Below, piece by piece: positions 22,562 through 31,672 of a DNA stretch of 64,000 nucleotides; position 1 is the first letter of the stretch; each line of letters opens with the position of its first letter. The DNA lies in contig JACRET010000005.1 in NCBI GenBank assembly GCA_016218105.1, forward strand, positions 124,001 to 188,000. Reading direction: 5' to 3'. The notes beneath the pieces were generated by a model. That model searched no databases and was not told where the DNA came from. It saw only the letters and a program-made list of their open reading frames with translations. This DNA is from Deltaproteobacteria bacterium (lineage in GTDB: Bacteria; Desulfobacterota; GWC2-55-46). Made by a program: the position numbers and the translations under genes.

Positions 22562-24697
22562 TCATTCCAAAGGATTTTCCTTGAAGAACTTGTTTATAGC
22601 GTCGCCGTTCATGAGAACTTCCTTAAGGAGCCTTTCCACAAGGCTTGAGTGCACCTCTTTGTTCCTGGCTATTATGGCGGAGGTGACTTCCTTGGCGGAA
22701 TCGAGTATCTTCTGGATATCGTCGAGTATCTCGCTTCCTGAGGTAAGGGCATAATCCTGGAGGACTATGAGGCTTTTATTCCTCATTATATCGCCGAAGC
22801 CGTACTCCACGACCATGCGCCTGGCGATGCCTGTAGCCTGTATAAGGTCATGGGACGCGCCGACCGTCTTTGAATCGCTCCCGATGATCTCGTCCTCGGC
22901 TACCATGCCTCCGAGTATAACGCCGATCTCCTTTTCCAGGTCCTTCTTCGTGAAGGTCGTCCGTATCGCCTCGTCTACAGGGATATAGGCGCTGTAGTTC
23001 TTGTAGTTATCCACGCTCACGAAGGCGGGCGTCTTGTTGAAGTGGGTCTTCATAAGGATGCAGTGCCCTGCCTCGTGGATCGCGATGTTCTTCTTCTCGT
23101 ACTCGGTAAGCATCTCGGCCCTCTGGAGGAAGAGGGATTTGGACGCCGGCCTCGCCCTCTGATGGCTCCATGCCCTCAACTCCTCTATCTCTTCTTTCTT
23201 GAGTACCGAGAGGGGGGTAATGTGCCTTATTGAAAGGAGCAAGGTCTCCTGCGTCACGTCCAGCGCCAAGAGCCCGTCTATCATCTCCTCGACCTCTTTG
23301 GAGTTATCCCCGCCGTGGAGGTTGTTAAACGTAGTCACCACCGCGTCTTTTACGGCCTGCTCTATCTCCGCGCCGGTAAAGCCCTGGCAGTTCTGCGCAA
23401 GCTCCCTCAGATTAAGCCTGTTGAGGTTCTGCACCCTTCTCTCAAGATGGATCCTGTATATCTCTTCCCTTTCCTCCTGGCTCGGAAGATCTACGAAGAA
23501 GACCTCGTCGTACCTGCCTTTTCTCCAGAGCTCAGGCGGCAGGTTCTTTGGCTCGTTCGCGGTGGATATGACGAAGACAGGGTTCTCTTTTTCCTGAAGC
23601 CACGTTATGAACGTGCCGAATACCCTCATCTGAGTGCCGGAGTCGCCCTGGTACCCGCCGATGCCGCCGAATGCCTTGTCGATCTCGTCGATCCAGAGTA
23701 TGCACGGGCTTACCGCTTCGGCAAGCTGTATGCACCTTCTGATATTCTTCTCAGACTCTCCGACAGTGGAGCCGAACAGCCTCCCGACGTCGAGCCTTAA
23801 GAGCGGGAGATTCCATATGCCCGCGAGCGCCTTACAGCAAAGGCTTTTTCCTGAACCGGGGACGCCTATAAGGAGCAGCCCTTTCGGGACATCCAGCCCG
23901 AGGGTCTCTATCTTATCCTTGCTTAAGCGGAATACATGCTCTCTTTCAACGAACCACTTCTTTATCTCGCTTAAGCCGCCGATATTCTCGATGGTCTCTC
24001 TATGGGGATAATAGTCGAGTATCTTCTGTTTTCTGATTATCTGCTGTTTCTCATCCTGTATGTACGAGATGCAGTCCTCGTTTAAAAAACCGTTGTTCAG
24101 GCTTATCGCCTTCCTGATAACGCGCCTGATGTTATCCATTGAAAGGCCCTGGAGGGATTTATAAAGTATCGATCTGGTGGAGGCGTGCCACTTCTCGGGG
24201 ATGAGGTGGCCGTAGGTCTTGGTGACCATTTCCGCTATCTCGTCGAAGTCGGGGAGTGATAATTCGAGGACTATAATATCTTCTTCCAGCTCAGGAGGTA
24301 TTTCACCGAGCGTTGGAGAGAGTATGAATACCGTATTTATTGTATGGCGCTCTTCTATTATCGCGGGAAAATCACGAAACCTTCTCAGGAACTCATGCGA
24401 GCCGAAATAACCGGCTATATCCTTAAGCAGAAAGACATTATTGGTATTCTCGCCCTTAAGGATCTTCTCCTCGATTGTGGTGAGGATCTTCTCCTTGCCC
24501 ATCTGTTCCCGTTTCTTTTTCTCGCCGCCGTAAAGGCCGCGGGATACGGACCAGGACCAGAAATTGAACTTCATTGAATCGCAAAGAGCCTCAAGTATCC
24601 GCTCGACCCTGCGCTCTTCGAAAGATACAAGCCAGATGATAGGATATCTGGCCTCAACATGGATTCGTATTTCGTTCTCGAAGTCCTTGGTTTTCAT
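22562..24697 (-). CDS. Ycf46-like AAA+ ATPase fused to FtsH-type M41 zinc peptidase, soluble
   Basis: About 711 residues from the ATG at 24697 (a GTG three codons upstream is the alternative). The N-terminal 240 residues resemble the Ycf46 N-domain (YPIIWLVSFEERRVERIL). The AAA+ module has Walker A (GVPGSGKSLCCKALAG), Walker B (ILWIDEIDKAFGG) and an arginine-finger region (PELWRKGRYDEVFFVDLP). The C-terminus matches the FtsH peptidase: zinc motif IAIHEAGHCIL (HExxH) and a third-ligand region GASHDLIQATGIARRMVVEYGFGD. No transmembrane helix is present, unlike FtsH, so it should be a cytosolic ATP-dependent protease. It is the first gene of the cassette with DUF1257, DUF2997, radical SAM and Hsp70. 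Confidence 0.85.
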   Translation of the reverse strand: MKTKDFENEIRIHVEARYPIIWLVSFEERRVERILEALCDSMKFNFWSWSVSRGLYGGEKKKREQMGKEKILTTIEEKILKGENTNNVFLLKDIAGYFGSHEFLRRFRDFPAIIEERHTINTVFILSPTLGEIPPELEEDIIVLELSLPDFDEIAEMVTKTYGHLIPEKWHASTRSILYKSLQGLSMDNIRRVIRKAISLNNGFLNEDCISYIQDEKQQIIRKQKILDYYPHRETIENIGGLSEIKKWFVEREHVFRLSKDKIETLGLDVPKGLLLIGVPGSGKSLCCKALAGIWNLPLLRLDVGRLFGSTVGESEKNIRRCIQLAEAVSPCILWIDEIDKAFGGIGGYQGDSGTQMRVFGTFITWLQEKENPVFVISTANEPKNLPPELWRKGRYDEVFFVDLPSQEEREEIYRIHLERRVQNLNRLNLRELAQNCQGFTGAEIEQAVKDAVVTTFNNLHGGDNSKEVEEMIDGLLALDVTQETLLLSIRHITPLSVLKKEEIEELRAWSHQRARPASKSLFLQRAEMLTEYEKKNIAIHEAGHCILMKTHFNKTPAFVSVDNYKNYSAYIPVDEAIRTTFTKKDLEKEIGVILGGMVAEDEIIGSDSKTVGASHDLIQATGIARRMVVEYGFGDIMRNKSLIVLQDYALTSGSEILDDIQKILDSAKEVTSAIIARNKEVHSSLVERLLKEVLMNGDAINKFFKENPLE

Positions 24698-24841
24698 CGT
24701 GAGCACCTTTTACTTTGATTATATCATAACATACCGGACGAATTTTTAAACCTAAAAACCTTGATATTTAAGGCGAGGTTACGGCTTTGGCTTATTTGAG
24801 GGATACACGGATTTTAGCACAATTCGATTGAATTCCATAAA

Positions 24842-24878
24842 AAAAAGAGGTGACGGCACATTAACCGTACCTCTTTTT
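24842..24878. terminator. Bidirectional terminator
   Basis: The stem AAAAAGAGGT...ACCTCTTTTT with an inner ACGG/CCGT extension is followed by an A/T-rich tail in both directions. It ends the DUF1328 transcript (minus strand). A second short hairpin, AAGCCGGT/ACCGGCTT, follows at 24882-24901. The rest of 24707-25048 holds only AT-rich leader and a degenerate MITE-like fragment (24925-25020). Confidence 0.75.
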
Positions 24879-25048
24879 AAAAAAGCCGGTATAACCGGCT
24901 TACTTTGGGCTGGAAAACCCAAATTTACTCAGGCTGCCAAAAAAGCTCACGCAAGGCCGCAAGGAGTGAGAACTGCTGCATAGTTACCTTTATGCCGCAG
25001 TTCCTGTCAACGCAGCAGAATGACTTCCTGAGCAACAGGCCTTATGGG

Positions 25049-25216
25049 TTAAACAGCAGGTTTTCCACGGCCAACGACAAGGGAAACGATGAAAAGTATC
25101 ACAAACACCACAAACAGAAGTTTCGCTATCCACGCCGCGGTTCCGGCTATTCCGCCAAACCCCAAGACCGCCGCGATAATCGCTATGATTAAAAAAGTTA
25201 CGGCCCATGAAAGCAT
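25049..25216 (-). CDS. DUF1328 (YtjA-like) small membrane protein
   Basis: A 55-codon gene too short for the supplied track. The minus strand reads [20 protein letters not shown], then [20 protein letters not shown] and [15 protein letters not shown]-stop. It has two membrane helices with the family's [14 protein letters not shown] motif. The ribosome binding site AGAGGTGATGAT precedes the ATG. Family function is unknown; the proteins are widespread and often stress associated. The track's 72-aa minus ORF at 24990-25208 is a wrong-frame shadow of this gene. Confidence 0.9.
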   Translation of the reverse strand: MLSWAVTFLIIAIIAAVLGFGGIAGTAAWIAKLLFVVFVILFIVSLVVGRGKPAV

Positions 25217-25386
25217 ATCATCACCTCTTTACCTGTCTAAAGACTCCTCTAACAGGAGCCACTCTCTTTTTCGATCTCCTATTTTTAGTATACAACCGCT
25301 TTGGGGGGTGTCAAATCTACTTACCTCTTGATATTACTGAGGAAAATGCCTTCCCCCCCTTAGCGCACTTACCCTTGTATATTAAA

Positions 25387-25700
25387 GTAGGGCCCGTTCC
25401 CCGAACGGGCCGGGAAGCTAAAAGGGAATCAATACCAGGCTGGTAAAAGCCTTTTTGCGCGCTGCCGCGCGCCTTCGGGGTATTGTCGGCTCTCTCCCTC
25501 CGATAGAACTGAAGCCCGTCGTTAGCCTCCTTAATGCTCGCCACGCAATACCCCTGGTATTTTTTGAAGAACAAAACCTAAAAATGAGAGTCATTGCGAG
25601 TGGAGCGAAGGAGTCTCGTTCTCTACTTAAAATCCCCTCCCTCGATGGGAGGGGACTAAGGGGGAGGGTGCGTAGGGCCCGTTCCCCGAACGGGCCGGAA
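25387..25700. repeat. Composite dispersed repeat block 3
   Basis: Bounded by two GGGCCCGTTCCCCGAACGGG palindromes. The interior carries the core with TCTCTCCCTCCGATAGAACT, an AATACCCCTGGTATT segment, a CATTGCGAGTGGAGCGA module and a CCCTCCC...GGGAGGGG hairpin. The following 25727-25813 is a truncated MITE-like copy. No gene is seen in 25217-25973. Confidence 0.8.
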
Positions 25701-25973
25701 AACCAAGTGGGAACACCGCACCGATTAGCGAGGAATGAGGCGTACTTTGTCTGTACGGAGAGTGACGTGCTTTAATGACAACGAACCAGACGGACCTTTG
25801 CAGCCTGCTGATCCAAAGCAATTGCATTGACTATGGGAGGTAGATAACTTATATTGTTGAGCTGTGAATTGACCACCCTGCGCGGTCTGCGTGTGTCTAA
25901 AGGACGCTGGCAAACTCTTTGTATCTTATATTGCGAAGAGAGCCTGGAGTAATAAAAAAGCTGAAGGGAAGAT

Positions 25974-26624
25974 ATGGAATACCTGAAAGAATTCATAGAA
26001 ATATTCCTCCACCTCGACAAACACCTTAACCTGATCATCCAGGGCTACGGCACATGGACTTATCTGATACTTTTTCTAATAATATTTTGTGAGACAGGGC
26101 TGGTCGTGACGCCGATACTGCCGGGCGATTCGCTCCTTTTCGCCATAGGCAACTTCGCGGCAATGGGCTCATTAAGGATAGAATACCTTATAATTGGCTT
26201 AAGCGTCGCCGCGATACTCGGTGATACCCTAAACTACGGCATAGGGCACTTCATGGGGCCAAAGGTCTTTCAGAAGGCGAACAGCCGCATCTTCAAAAAA
26301 GAGTATCTCGACAAGACTCACAAGTTTTATGAAAAGTATGGGGGCAAGACCATCATATTCGCGAGGTTCGTTCCTATAGTCCGCACATTCGCGCCTTTTG
26401 TCGCCGGTATCGGCGCCATGAACTACGGCAAGTTCCTCCTGTATAACATCGCGGGCGGCATAGCGTGGATATCCCTTTTTGTTCTGGCCGGGTACTTCTT
26501 CGGGGGCCTGCCTGTAGTAAAAAACAATTTCACTATCGTGATCTTCGCGATAATAATCGTCTCGATACTCCCAGGCCTGATAGAGTTTCTCAGGCACAAG
26601 AGGGCGAATAGTAGGTTGGGCTGA
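25974..26624 (+). CDS. DedA-family membrane protein
   Basis: 216 residues of the DedA/SNARE-associated family. Signatures are [17 protein letters not shown], the re-entrant region [13 protein letters not shown], and [25 protein letters not shown] with the essential arginines; several membrane helices end in a basic tail ([10 protein letters not shown]). Family members act in undecaprenyl-phosphate or phospholipid recycling and membrane homeostasis. A GGGAAG ribosome binding site precedes the ATG. It stands alone between a repeat region and a convergent carbonic anhydrase gene. Confidence 0.9.
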   Translation: MEYLKEFIEIFLHLDKHLNLIIQGYGTWTYLILFLIIFCETGLVVTPILPGDSLLFAIGNFAAMGSLRIEYLIIGLSVAAILGDTLNYGIGHFMGPKVFQKANSRIFKKEYLDKTHKFYEKYGGKTIIFARFVPIVRTFAPFVAGIGAMNYGKFLLYNIAGGIAWISLFVLAGYFFGGLPVVKNNFTIVIFAIIIVSILPGLIEFLRHKRANSRLG

Positions 26625-26802
26625 GTTTAATGGGCGGGCTCAGCCCGCTTATACACACTTTAAGCTAACTCTAAAAATTAGGAATTTTTTCTGAGGTCAA
26701 GGAAGTGCGGAAATAAAAAGCGGAGCATATAATGGTAATATGTGAGCATTTTTATTTTCGTCCTGACGCAGAGATCAGGAAAAATAGCAGTTTTTGTAGC
26801 CT

Positions 26803-27426
26803 CTATTTTATCACCTCAAACCTGTTCGTATTCGGGACATAGGCGTACATGTTCCCTGTCCCGATGTCATAATACCAGCCATGAAGAAAAAGCGAACCGT
26901 CCTTTAACGCCTGCTCGACAAAGGGATAGCTCTCTATGTTCTCTATCTGGTCAAGGACGTTTTCTTTTTCCGTGTAGGTCTGGATCACGTCCTGGGCGCT
27001 GCCGGGAAATGTTTTGCAGACCGTTTCCTTTACAGGCATCGCCAGCTTCAGCCAATCCCTCAGATGCGCCGTGGCATCCAGCTCCCGTTCGTCCTTAAAA
27101 AGCGATTTTATAGCCCCGCAATTGGAATGCCCACAGACGATAATGTCGGTCACCTTAAGTACAAGCACCGCATACTCTATAGCGGCCGCTGTGCTGTTCT
27201 TATCCTTCAAGGCATCGTAAGGAGGGATGATATTGCCAACGTTTCGAAGTATGAAAAGCTCTCCGGGCTTGCTCTGCGTCACCAGGGCCGGGTCTACGCG
27301 CGAATCGGCGCATGTAATGAAAAGGACTTCGGGGTCCTGATGTTTCGAAAGCCTTTTGAAAAAGTCCTCTTCTTTTTTGAAGAACAGTTCCTGGAACCTG
27401 AGAACGCCTTTATAAAGTTTTTCCAT
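26803..27426 (-). CDS. Beta-carbonic anhydrase
   Basis: 207 residues with the full beta-class zinc site: CADSRVDP (Cys and Asp-Arg dyad) near residue 39 and HSNCGAIKSL (His and Cys) near residue 100. The fold motifs GELFILRNVGNIIPP and AAIEYAVLVLKVTDIIVCGH also match. It interconverts CO2 and bicarbonate in the cytoplasm, useful for supplying the carboxylating steps that the TCA-type genes in this window would need. It is monocistronic, between a plus-strand DedA gene and hppA. Confidence 0.93.
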   Translation of the reverse strand: MEKLYKGVLRFQELFFKKEEDFFKRLSKHQDPEVLFITCADSRVDPALVTQSKPGELFILRNVGNIIPPYDALKDKNSTAAAIEYAVLVLKVTDIIVCGHSNCGAIKSLFKDERELDATAHLRDWLKLAMPVKETVCKTFPGSAQDVIQTYTEKENVLDQIENIESYPFVEQALKDGSLFLHGWYYDIGTGNMYAYVPNTNRFEVIK

Positions 27427-27467
27427 TTATATCCTTTAAAACCACAATATTTATTTTGCCTTATACT

Positions 27468-27504
27468 AAACAAGCCAAGTCATTCACAATGACTTGGCTT
27501 GTTT
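27468..27504 (-). terminator. Terminator after hppA
   Basis: A perfect 17-bp stem AAACAAGCCAAGTCATT/AATGACTTGGCTTGTTT with a 3-nt loop lies just beyond the hppA stop. The T-run is short, so efficiency is uncertain. Confidence 0.65.
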
Positions 27505-27529
27505 ATGATCAATGCCGGTATATACCGCT

Positions 27530-29575
27530 CTACGAGAAGAGAAGCACGCCGAAGAGCACCGCCACAAGGTTTATAACCTTGATCATCGGGTTTATGCCGG
27601 GGCCAGCCGTGTCCTTGTAAGGGTCGCCTACGGTGTCGCCTGTAACGGCGGCCTGATGGGCGGGCTTGTGCTTGCCGCCGTGCTTGCCTTCCTCTATATA
27701 TTTTTTGGCGTTATCCCATGCGGCCCCGCCTGAGGTCATCTTTATAGCTACGAAAAGGCCTGTTATGATGGAGCCGACGAGGACGCCGCCGAGCGCCTTG
27801 GGCCCCAGCACGAGGCCTACTATAATCGGGGCTACGACCGGTATAAGGGACGGGACGATCATCTTCCGTATGGCGGCGGTCGTTACTATGTCGACGCATT
27901 TGCCGTACTCAGGCTGTCCGCTGCCGTCCATGATCCCCTTTATTTCCCTGAACTGCCTTCTCACCTCTTCAACGATAGCCCCTGCCGCGTCGCCTACCGC
28001 CTTCATCAGAAACGAAGCGAAGAGGAAGGGCAGCATGCCGCCTATGAAGAGGCCCACGAGGACAAGGGGGTCTGAGAGGTCGAATACCATCCGCACGCCG
28101 CCTACTGATACCGACCTTGTGTATTCCGAGAAAAGCACTATGGCCGCGAGTCCCGCGGAGCCTATGGCGTAACCCTTGGTTACGGCCTTTGTGGTATTGC
28201 CGACCGCGTCGAGCGGGTCTGTCACGCCGCGCACTGAGCTGCCCATGTTGGCCATCTCGGCTATGCCGCCGGCGTTGTCCGTTATGGGGCCGAACGAATC
28301 TATCGCGACTACGATACCCGCCATCGTGAGCATGGCTTCAGCGGCTATCGCGACCCCGAACAGCCCGGCGAGCGAGTAGCTGCCGAGTATCGCCGCGGAT
28401 ATAACGAGCACCGGGGGGGCCGTGGACTGCTTGCCTACGGCCAGACCGGCGATGATGTTTGTGGCGTGGCCTGATACCGACGCCTCGGCTATCTCACGCA
28501 CAGGGCTGTAATGCTTCGCCGTGTAGTAGTCCGTTATCGCCACGAGCGTGATCGTTACGGCAAGCCCTATAAGCGCGGTCATATAATAGTTGAACGCAGG
28601 GATCCCGCCTATGCCGTCCATCAGGTAATAGGTTATGGGATAGAAGGAAATGGCTGAGAGGACGCCTGTCGCTATGAAGCCCTTGTAAAGGGCCGGCATT
28701 ATGCCGCCGCCCGGGCCGAGCCTCACAAACCAGCTTCCGATGATGGTCATTATTATAGCGGCTCCGCCGAGCACCAGAGGGAAGAGCATCGCAAGCTTTG
28801 ACTCAGGATACAATAGATGCGCCAGCGCCATTGTGGCTACTGTCGTGACCGCGTACGTCTCAAAGAGGTCGGCGGCCATTCCGGCGCAATCGCCTACGTT
28901 GTCGCCTACGTTATCAGCGATGACAGCCGGGTTACGCGGATCGTCTTCGGGGATACCGGCTTCGACCTTGCCTACGAGATCGGCCCCCACGTCAGCGGCC
29001 TTTGTGTATATGCCGCCGCCAACCCTGGCGAAGAGGGAGATGAGGCTCCCGCCAAGTCCGAGTGAAAGGAGCGAGGCCACGGCCTTGCCTTCCGACGCTA
29101 CGTTTATCGCTATCGCGTAAAAACCCGTTACCGCCAAAAGCCCGAGGCTTATAAGGAGGAGCCCGGTTACAGCGCCCCCGCGGAATGCCACCTGAAGGGC
29201 GGCGTTTAGCCCTTTGTGGGCGGCCTGCGCGGTCTTGGCGTTGGCCCTTACCGCTACCATCATCCCTACATAGCCTGATATCGCCGAGGCTACGCCGCCC
29301 ACCACGAATCCACAGGCTGTAAGTATGCCGAAGTGCTCCGACCACTGGCCTGCCCCCCACAGGAGTATGAATATTACTGCGCCGACTATGGCGACTGTCT
29401 TATACTGACGGGCCATGTAGGCTGAAGCGCCTTCGTGTATCGCTGCCTGTATTTTTTTCATCTCTGGGGTGCCGCCGTCTAACCCCCGTACCCATAACGC
29501 AAGATATGCGGCGTAGATGATGCCCACCCCGGCCGAACCCAAAGCAAACAGAATTGTAAGCGTCGAGATATCCAT
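27530..29575 (-). CDS. hppA: Membrane-bound proton-translocating pyrophosphatase, K+-independent type
   Basis: 681 residues, about 16 membrane helices. The catalytic loops are [18 protein letters not shown] and [20 protein letters not shown], with a second acidic cluster [17 protein letters not shown] and a third near the end ([16 protein letters not shown]). The diagnostic position after GNTT is lysine ([18 protein letters not shown]). K+-dependent enzymes have alanine there, so this should be a K+-independent H+ pump. It couples pyrophosphate hydrolysis to proton export across the inner membrane, saving energy in anaerobes. The start has an AAAGGAG ribosome binding site. Confidence 0.95.
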   Translation of the reverse strand: MDISTLTILFALGSAGVGIIYAAYLALWVRGLDGGTPEMKKIQAAIHEGASAYMARQYKTVAIVGAVIFILLWGAGQWSEHFGILTACGFVVGGVASAISGYVGMMVAVRANAKTAQAAHKGLNAALQVAFRGGAVTGLLLISLGLLAVTGFYAIAINVASEGKAVASLLSLGLGGSLISLFARVGGGIYTKAADVGADLVGKVEAGIPEDDPRNPAVIADNVGDNVGDCAGMAADLFETYAVTTVATMALAHLLYPESKLAMLFPLVLGGAAIIMTIIGSWFVRLGPGGGIMPALYKGFIATGVLSAISFYPITYYLMDGIGGIPAFNYYMTALIGLAVTITLVAITDYYTAKHYSPVREIAEASVSGHATNIIAGLAVGKQSTAPPVLVISAAILGSYSLAGLFGVAIAAEAMLTMAGIVVAIDSFGPITDNAGGIAEMANMGSSVRGVTDPLDAVGNTTKAVTKGYAIGSAGLAAIVLFSEYTRSVSVGGVRMVFDLSDPLVLVGLFIGGMLPFLFASFLMKAVGDAAGAIVEEVRRQFREIKGIMDGSGQPEYGKCVDIVTTAAIRKMIVPSLIPVVAPIIVGLVLGPKALGGVLVGSIITGLFVAIKMTSGGAAWDNAKKYIEEGKHGGKHKPAHQAAVTGDTVGDPYKDTAGPGINPMIKVINLVAVLFGVLLFS

Positions 29576-29838
29576 TACTGCGTTCTTCTCCTTTTCCGAA
29601 ATATTCAGCTATTTAGAAACAGGACAAGGCCTCGCCATGAGTTGGGTAACCCTAAAGGCTTGCCCGTGGTACATGTGATGATATTTCAAGTGTTTTCAAG
29701 GTGCAGGCTGGAAAGTGTAACCTTATAGATTGAGACAGGATAGTGTAACTTTTGGAAGGTAAGAAGTCAATTTATCTGAAGGGCAATTCCGAAGCGCAAA
29801 AGACCTATTATTTTGGGTTTAATAGGTCTAAAGACCTA

Positions 29839-30528
29839 TTATTTGACCCCGGGCTCGATAAGCCCCTTCTTAAAGGCGTATATGGCCGCCTGGGTGCGGT
29901 CAAAGACGTTGAGTTTCTTAAAGATATTCCTCACATGGTTTTTGACGGTCTTTTCGCTTAAATCGAGGGTATTTGCTATTTCCTTGTTGGACTTGCCCTC
30001 GGCTATGGATTTGAGGACGGTTAGTTCACGGGCTGACAAGCCCTCGGCAGTGCGAATCTTGCGCCCTTTGGCCTCTTTGCTTGAGAGATGGGAGAACTCG
30101 TTCAGTATCTTCCGGGCTACGGCCGGGTGGATCATCGATTCCCCTCTCGCCACGACGCGAACGGCGTTTATGACCTCCTCCGATCCGACATTCTTAAGCA
30201 GGTACCCTGCCGCCCCTGCCCTGACCATCTCAAAGATATAATCCTCCCTGTCATACATGGTCACCACAAGGATGCCCACGTCAGGGTTTTCTCTTTTTAT
30301 GATCCTCGCCGCCTCCGGCCCTTCCATCCGCGGCATGATTATGTCCATGAGAATAACGTCTGGATCAAGCATGCGAGCCTTGCCCACGGCATCCATGCCG
30401 TCTTCCGCAACCCCGACCACTTCTATATCGGGGCTCCCCTTAAGCATGGAAGAGAGCCCTTCCCGTATGATCTGAAGGTCGTCTGCGATCAGTACCCTTA
30501 TCTTCCTGTTGTTGCAGGGCCTTGTCAT
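29839..30528 (-). CDS. NarL/FixJ-family response regulator
   Basis: About 229 residues from the ATG at 30528 (MTRPCNNRKIRVLIADD); the longer ORF start lies in repeat-derived DNA. The receiver domain (about 10-125) has IADDLQIIREGL, the phospho-acceptor in ILMDIIMPRMEG and VTMYDRE. A LuxR-type helix-turn-helix (about 165-225) has LSARELTVLKSIAEGKSNKEIANTLDLSEKTVKNHVRNIF. It is a DNA-binding regulator phosphorylated by an unlinked kinase; no histidine kinase is adjacent. An inverted repeat AGACCTATTA/TAATAGGTCT just downstream (29804-29835) may terminate it. Confidence 0.9.
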   Translation of the reverse strand: MTRPCNNRKIRVLIADDLQIIREGLSSMLKGSPDIEVVGVAEDGMDAVGKARMLDPDVILMDIIMPRMEGPEAARIIKRENPDVGILVVTMYDREDYIFEMVRAGAAGYLLKNVGSEEVINAVRVVARGESMIHPAVARKILNEFSHLSSKEAKGRKIRTAEGLSARELTVLKSIAEGKSNKEIANTLDLSEKTVKNHVRNIFKKLNVFDRTQAAIYAFKKGLIEPGVK

Positions 30529-30535
30529 GGATAGC

Positions 30536-30630
30536 CTTTTAAGCGGAGCAAAGCAATCTCTTTTAAAAACCCACACTGCCTCCCCCCAATGGGGAGAGGG
30601 GCTTCTTCTGTGGGCCCGTTCCTCACTTAC
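30536..30630. repeat. Partial dispersed repeat block 4
   Basis: A fragment with the GGAGCAAAGCAATCTC module, a CTCCCCCCAATGGGGAGAG hairpin and a truncated GGGCCCGTTC palindrome; another palindrome piece (CTCCCCGAACGGGCCGG) follows near 30790-30812. It supplies the false N-terminal extension of the LuxR regulator ORF. Confidence 0.7.
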
Positions 30631-30699
30631 GCGTTATCCACCCTTGTATATCGAAGCCAGCTGGATTTTATGCGCACTATAATGGAAAAGAGAGTCTTT

Positions 30700-30775
30700 G
30701 TCATTCCCGCGTAATCGGGAATCCATCGTCCTTGTTTTTTCCTCTGGATTCCCGATTAAGGCGTTCGGGAATGAC
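30700..30775. repeat. Short palindromic repeat (GTCATTCCCG...CGGGAATGAC)
   Basis: A 76-bp element with inverted ends GTCATTCCCGCGTAATCGGG and CCCGATTAAGGCGTTCGGGAATGAC, the widespread ATTCCC/GGGAAT type of bacterial short repeat. No coding content. Confidence 0.7.
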
Positions 30776-30885
30776 GGCTTTAAGTAGGGCCTGCTCCCCG
30801 AACGGGCCGGGACCGACGAGAAACCTAAGCCTGTCAGGCTTATTTTATTAAAAAGGGGTGGAACAATCAATTTAAATCCATGCGC

Positions 30886-31557
30886 TTACAGAGCGTTCCT
30901 GTTGTCTTTCTCCCAGGCGCAGGCCCTTGAATAATCCTTAAACAGCTTCTCCTGCGTCCTGAACTCTTTCGAATGGATAGAGATTCTTGCCCCGTTTTCC
31001 TTGACACCCAGATGGGCATGGAGCATTTCGTGGTATACGATAAATGAAACAAAATAATCCGGTACCTCTTTTTTATCCAGTATTCCGTTTATCCTGATAA
31101 GCCCGGTCAAGTAATTGTAGCTCCCGAGGGTCCTCTTCCGAACCCTCCTCTGCCCTCCCCTTCCCCATGTGATCAGCGCATCTACCGTGCCTCCGAAGTA
31201 TTCTTCATTGATCGAGAGGTACAACCTTGAAAGGTCGTGATATCTGCCAACGGCCTGCCGCTTTACCTTACGGGGGCTCTTGATAACGGCCCGCCTCTCC
31301 CTTAAAAACCTCCTGATGGCCGGTATCGGGCTTTTCCTCCGCCTTATAAACCCGGCTATCTCTTCCACAACCGCATCGTCAGCCTCCAGGAATATCCAGT
31401 TAAGCCTCAGCTCATAGGATTCAGCCTTCTTTCTGACCGAAAGCATCCTGCTTATATTATCCGTAAATGTTACAGATACAGCCGTGCCCGCGGCCTTTTC
31501 AAAAAAAGCCTTCAGGCAGGCGCTCCTATCTGAAAAATTCAAGTTCAGTTGTTCCAA
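30886..31557 (-). CDS. SprT-like zinc metalloprotease domain protein
   Basis: 223 residues. The helical N-terminal half has no clear family. The C-terminal SprT-like core has LSRLYLSINEEYFGGTVDALITWG, RRVRKRTLGSYNYLTGLIRINGILD and the zinc motif YHEMLHAHLG (HExxH), with a downstream H in IHSKEF. The usual C-terminal zinc ribbon is absent. Relatives include SprT and the DNA-protein crosslink protease Spartan, but bacterial copies are poorly characterised. It is a solitary gene. Confidence 0.75.
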   Translation of the reverse strand: MEQLNLNFSDRSACLKAFFEKAAGTAVSVTFTDNISRMLSVRKKAESYELRLNWIFLEADDAVVEEIAGFIRRRKSPIPAIRRFLRERRAVIKSPRKVKRQAVGRYHDLSRLYLSINEEYFGGTVDALITWGRGGQRRVRKRTLGSYNYLTGLIRINGILDKKEVPDYFVSFIVYHEMLHAHLGVKENGARISIHSKEFRTQEKLFKDYSRACAWEKDNRNAL

Positions 31558-31672
31558 CGGCGCCCCCGCTCAATCCTTTTACATGGAGGCATTCTAAAGG
31601 GATACGGCTGGATTTGCAATGTGGATTTTTTGGAAGGTTAAAAATTGAAGCACCCCGCGAGGAATGCGCCCG

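Noticed and set aside
24990-25208. 72-aa minus ORF
   Set aside because: Out-of-frame reading of the real DUF1328 gene at 25049-25216.
29700-29760. Possible insertion-sequence end (two AGTGTAAC direct repeats)
   Set aside because: Only a short suggestive motif; no transposase or matching second end was found.
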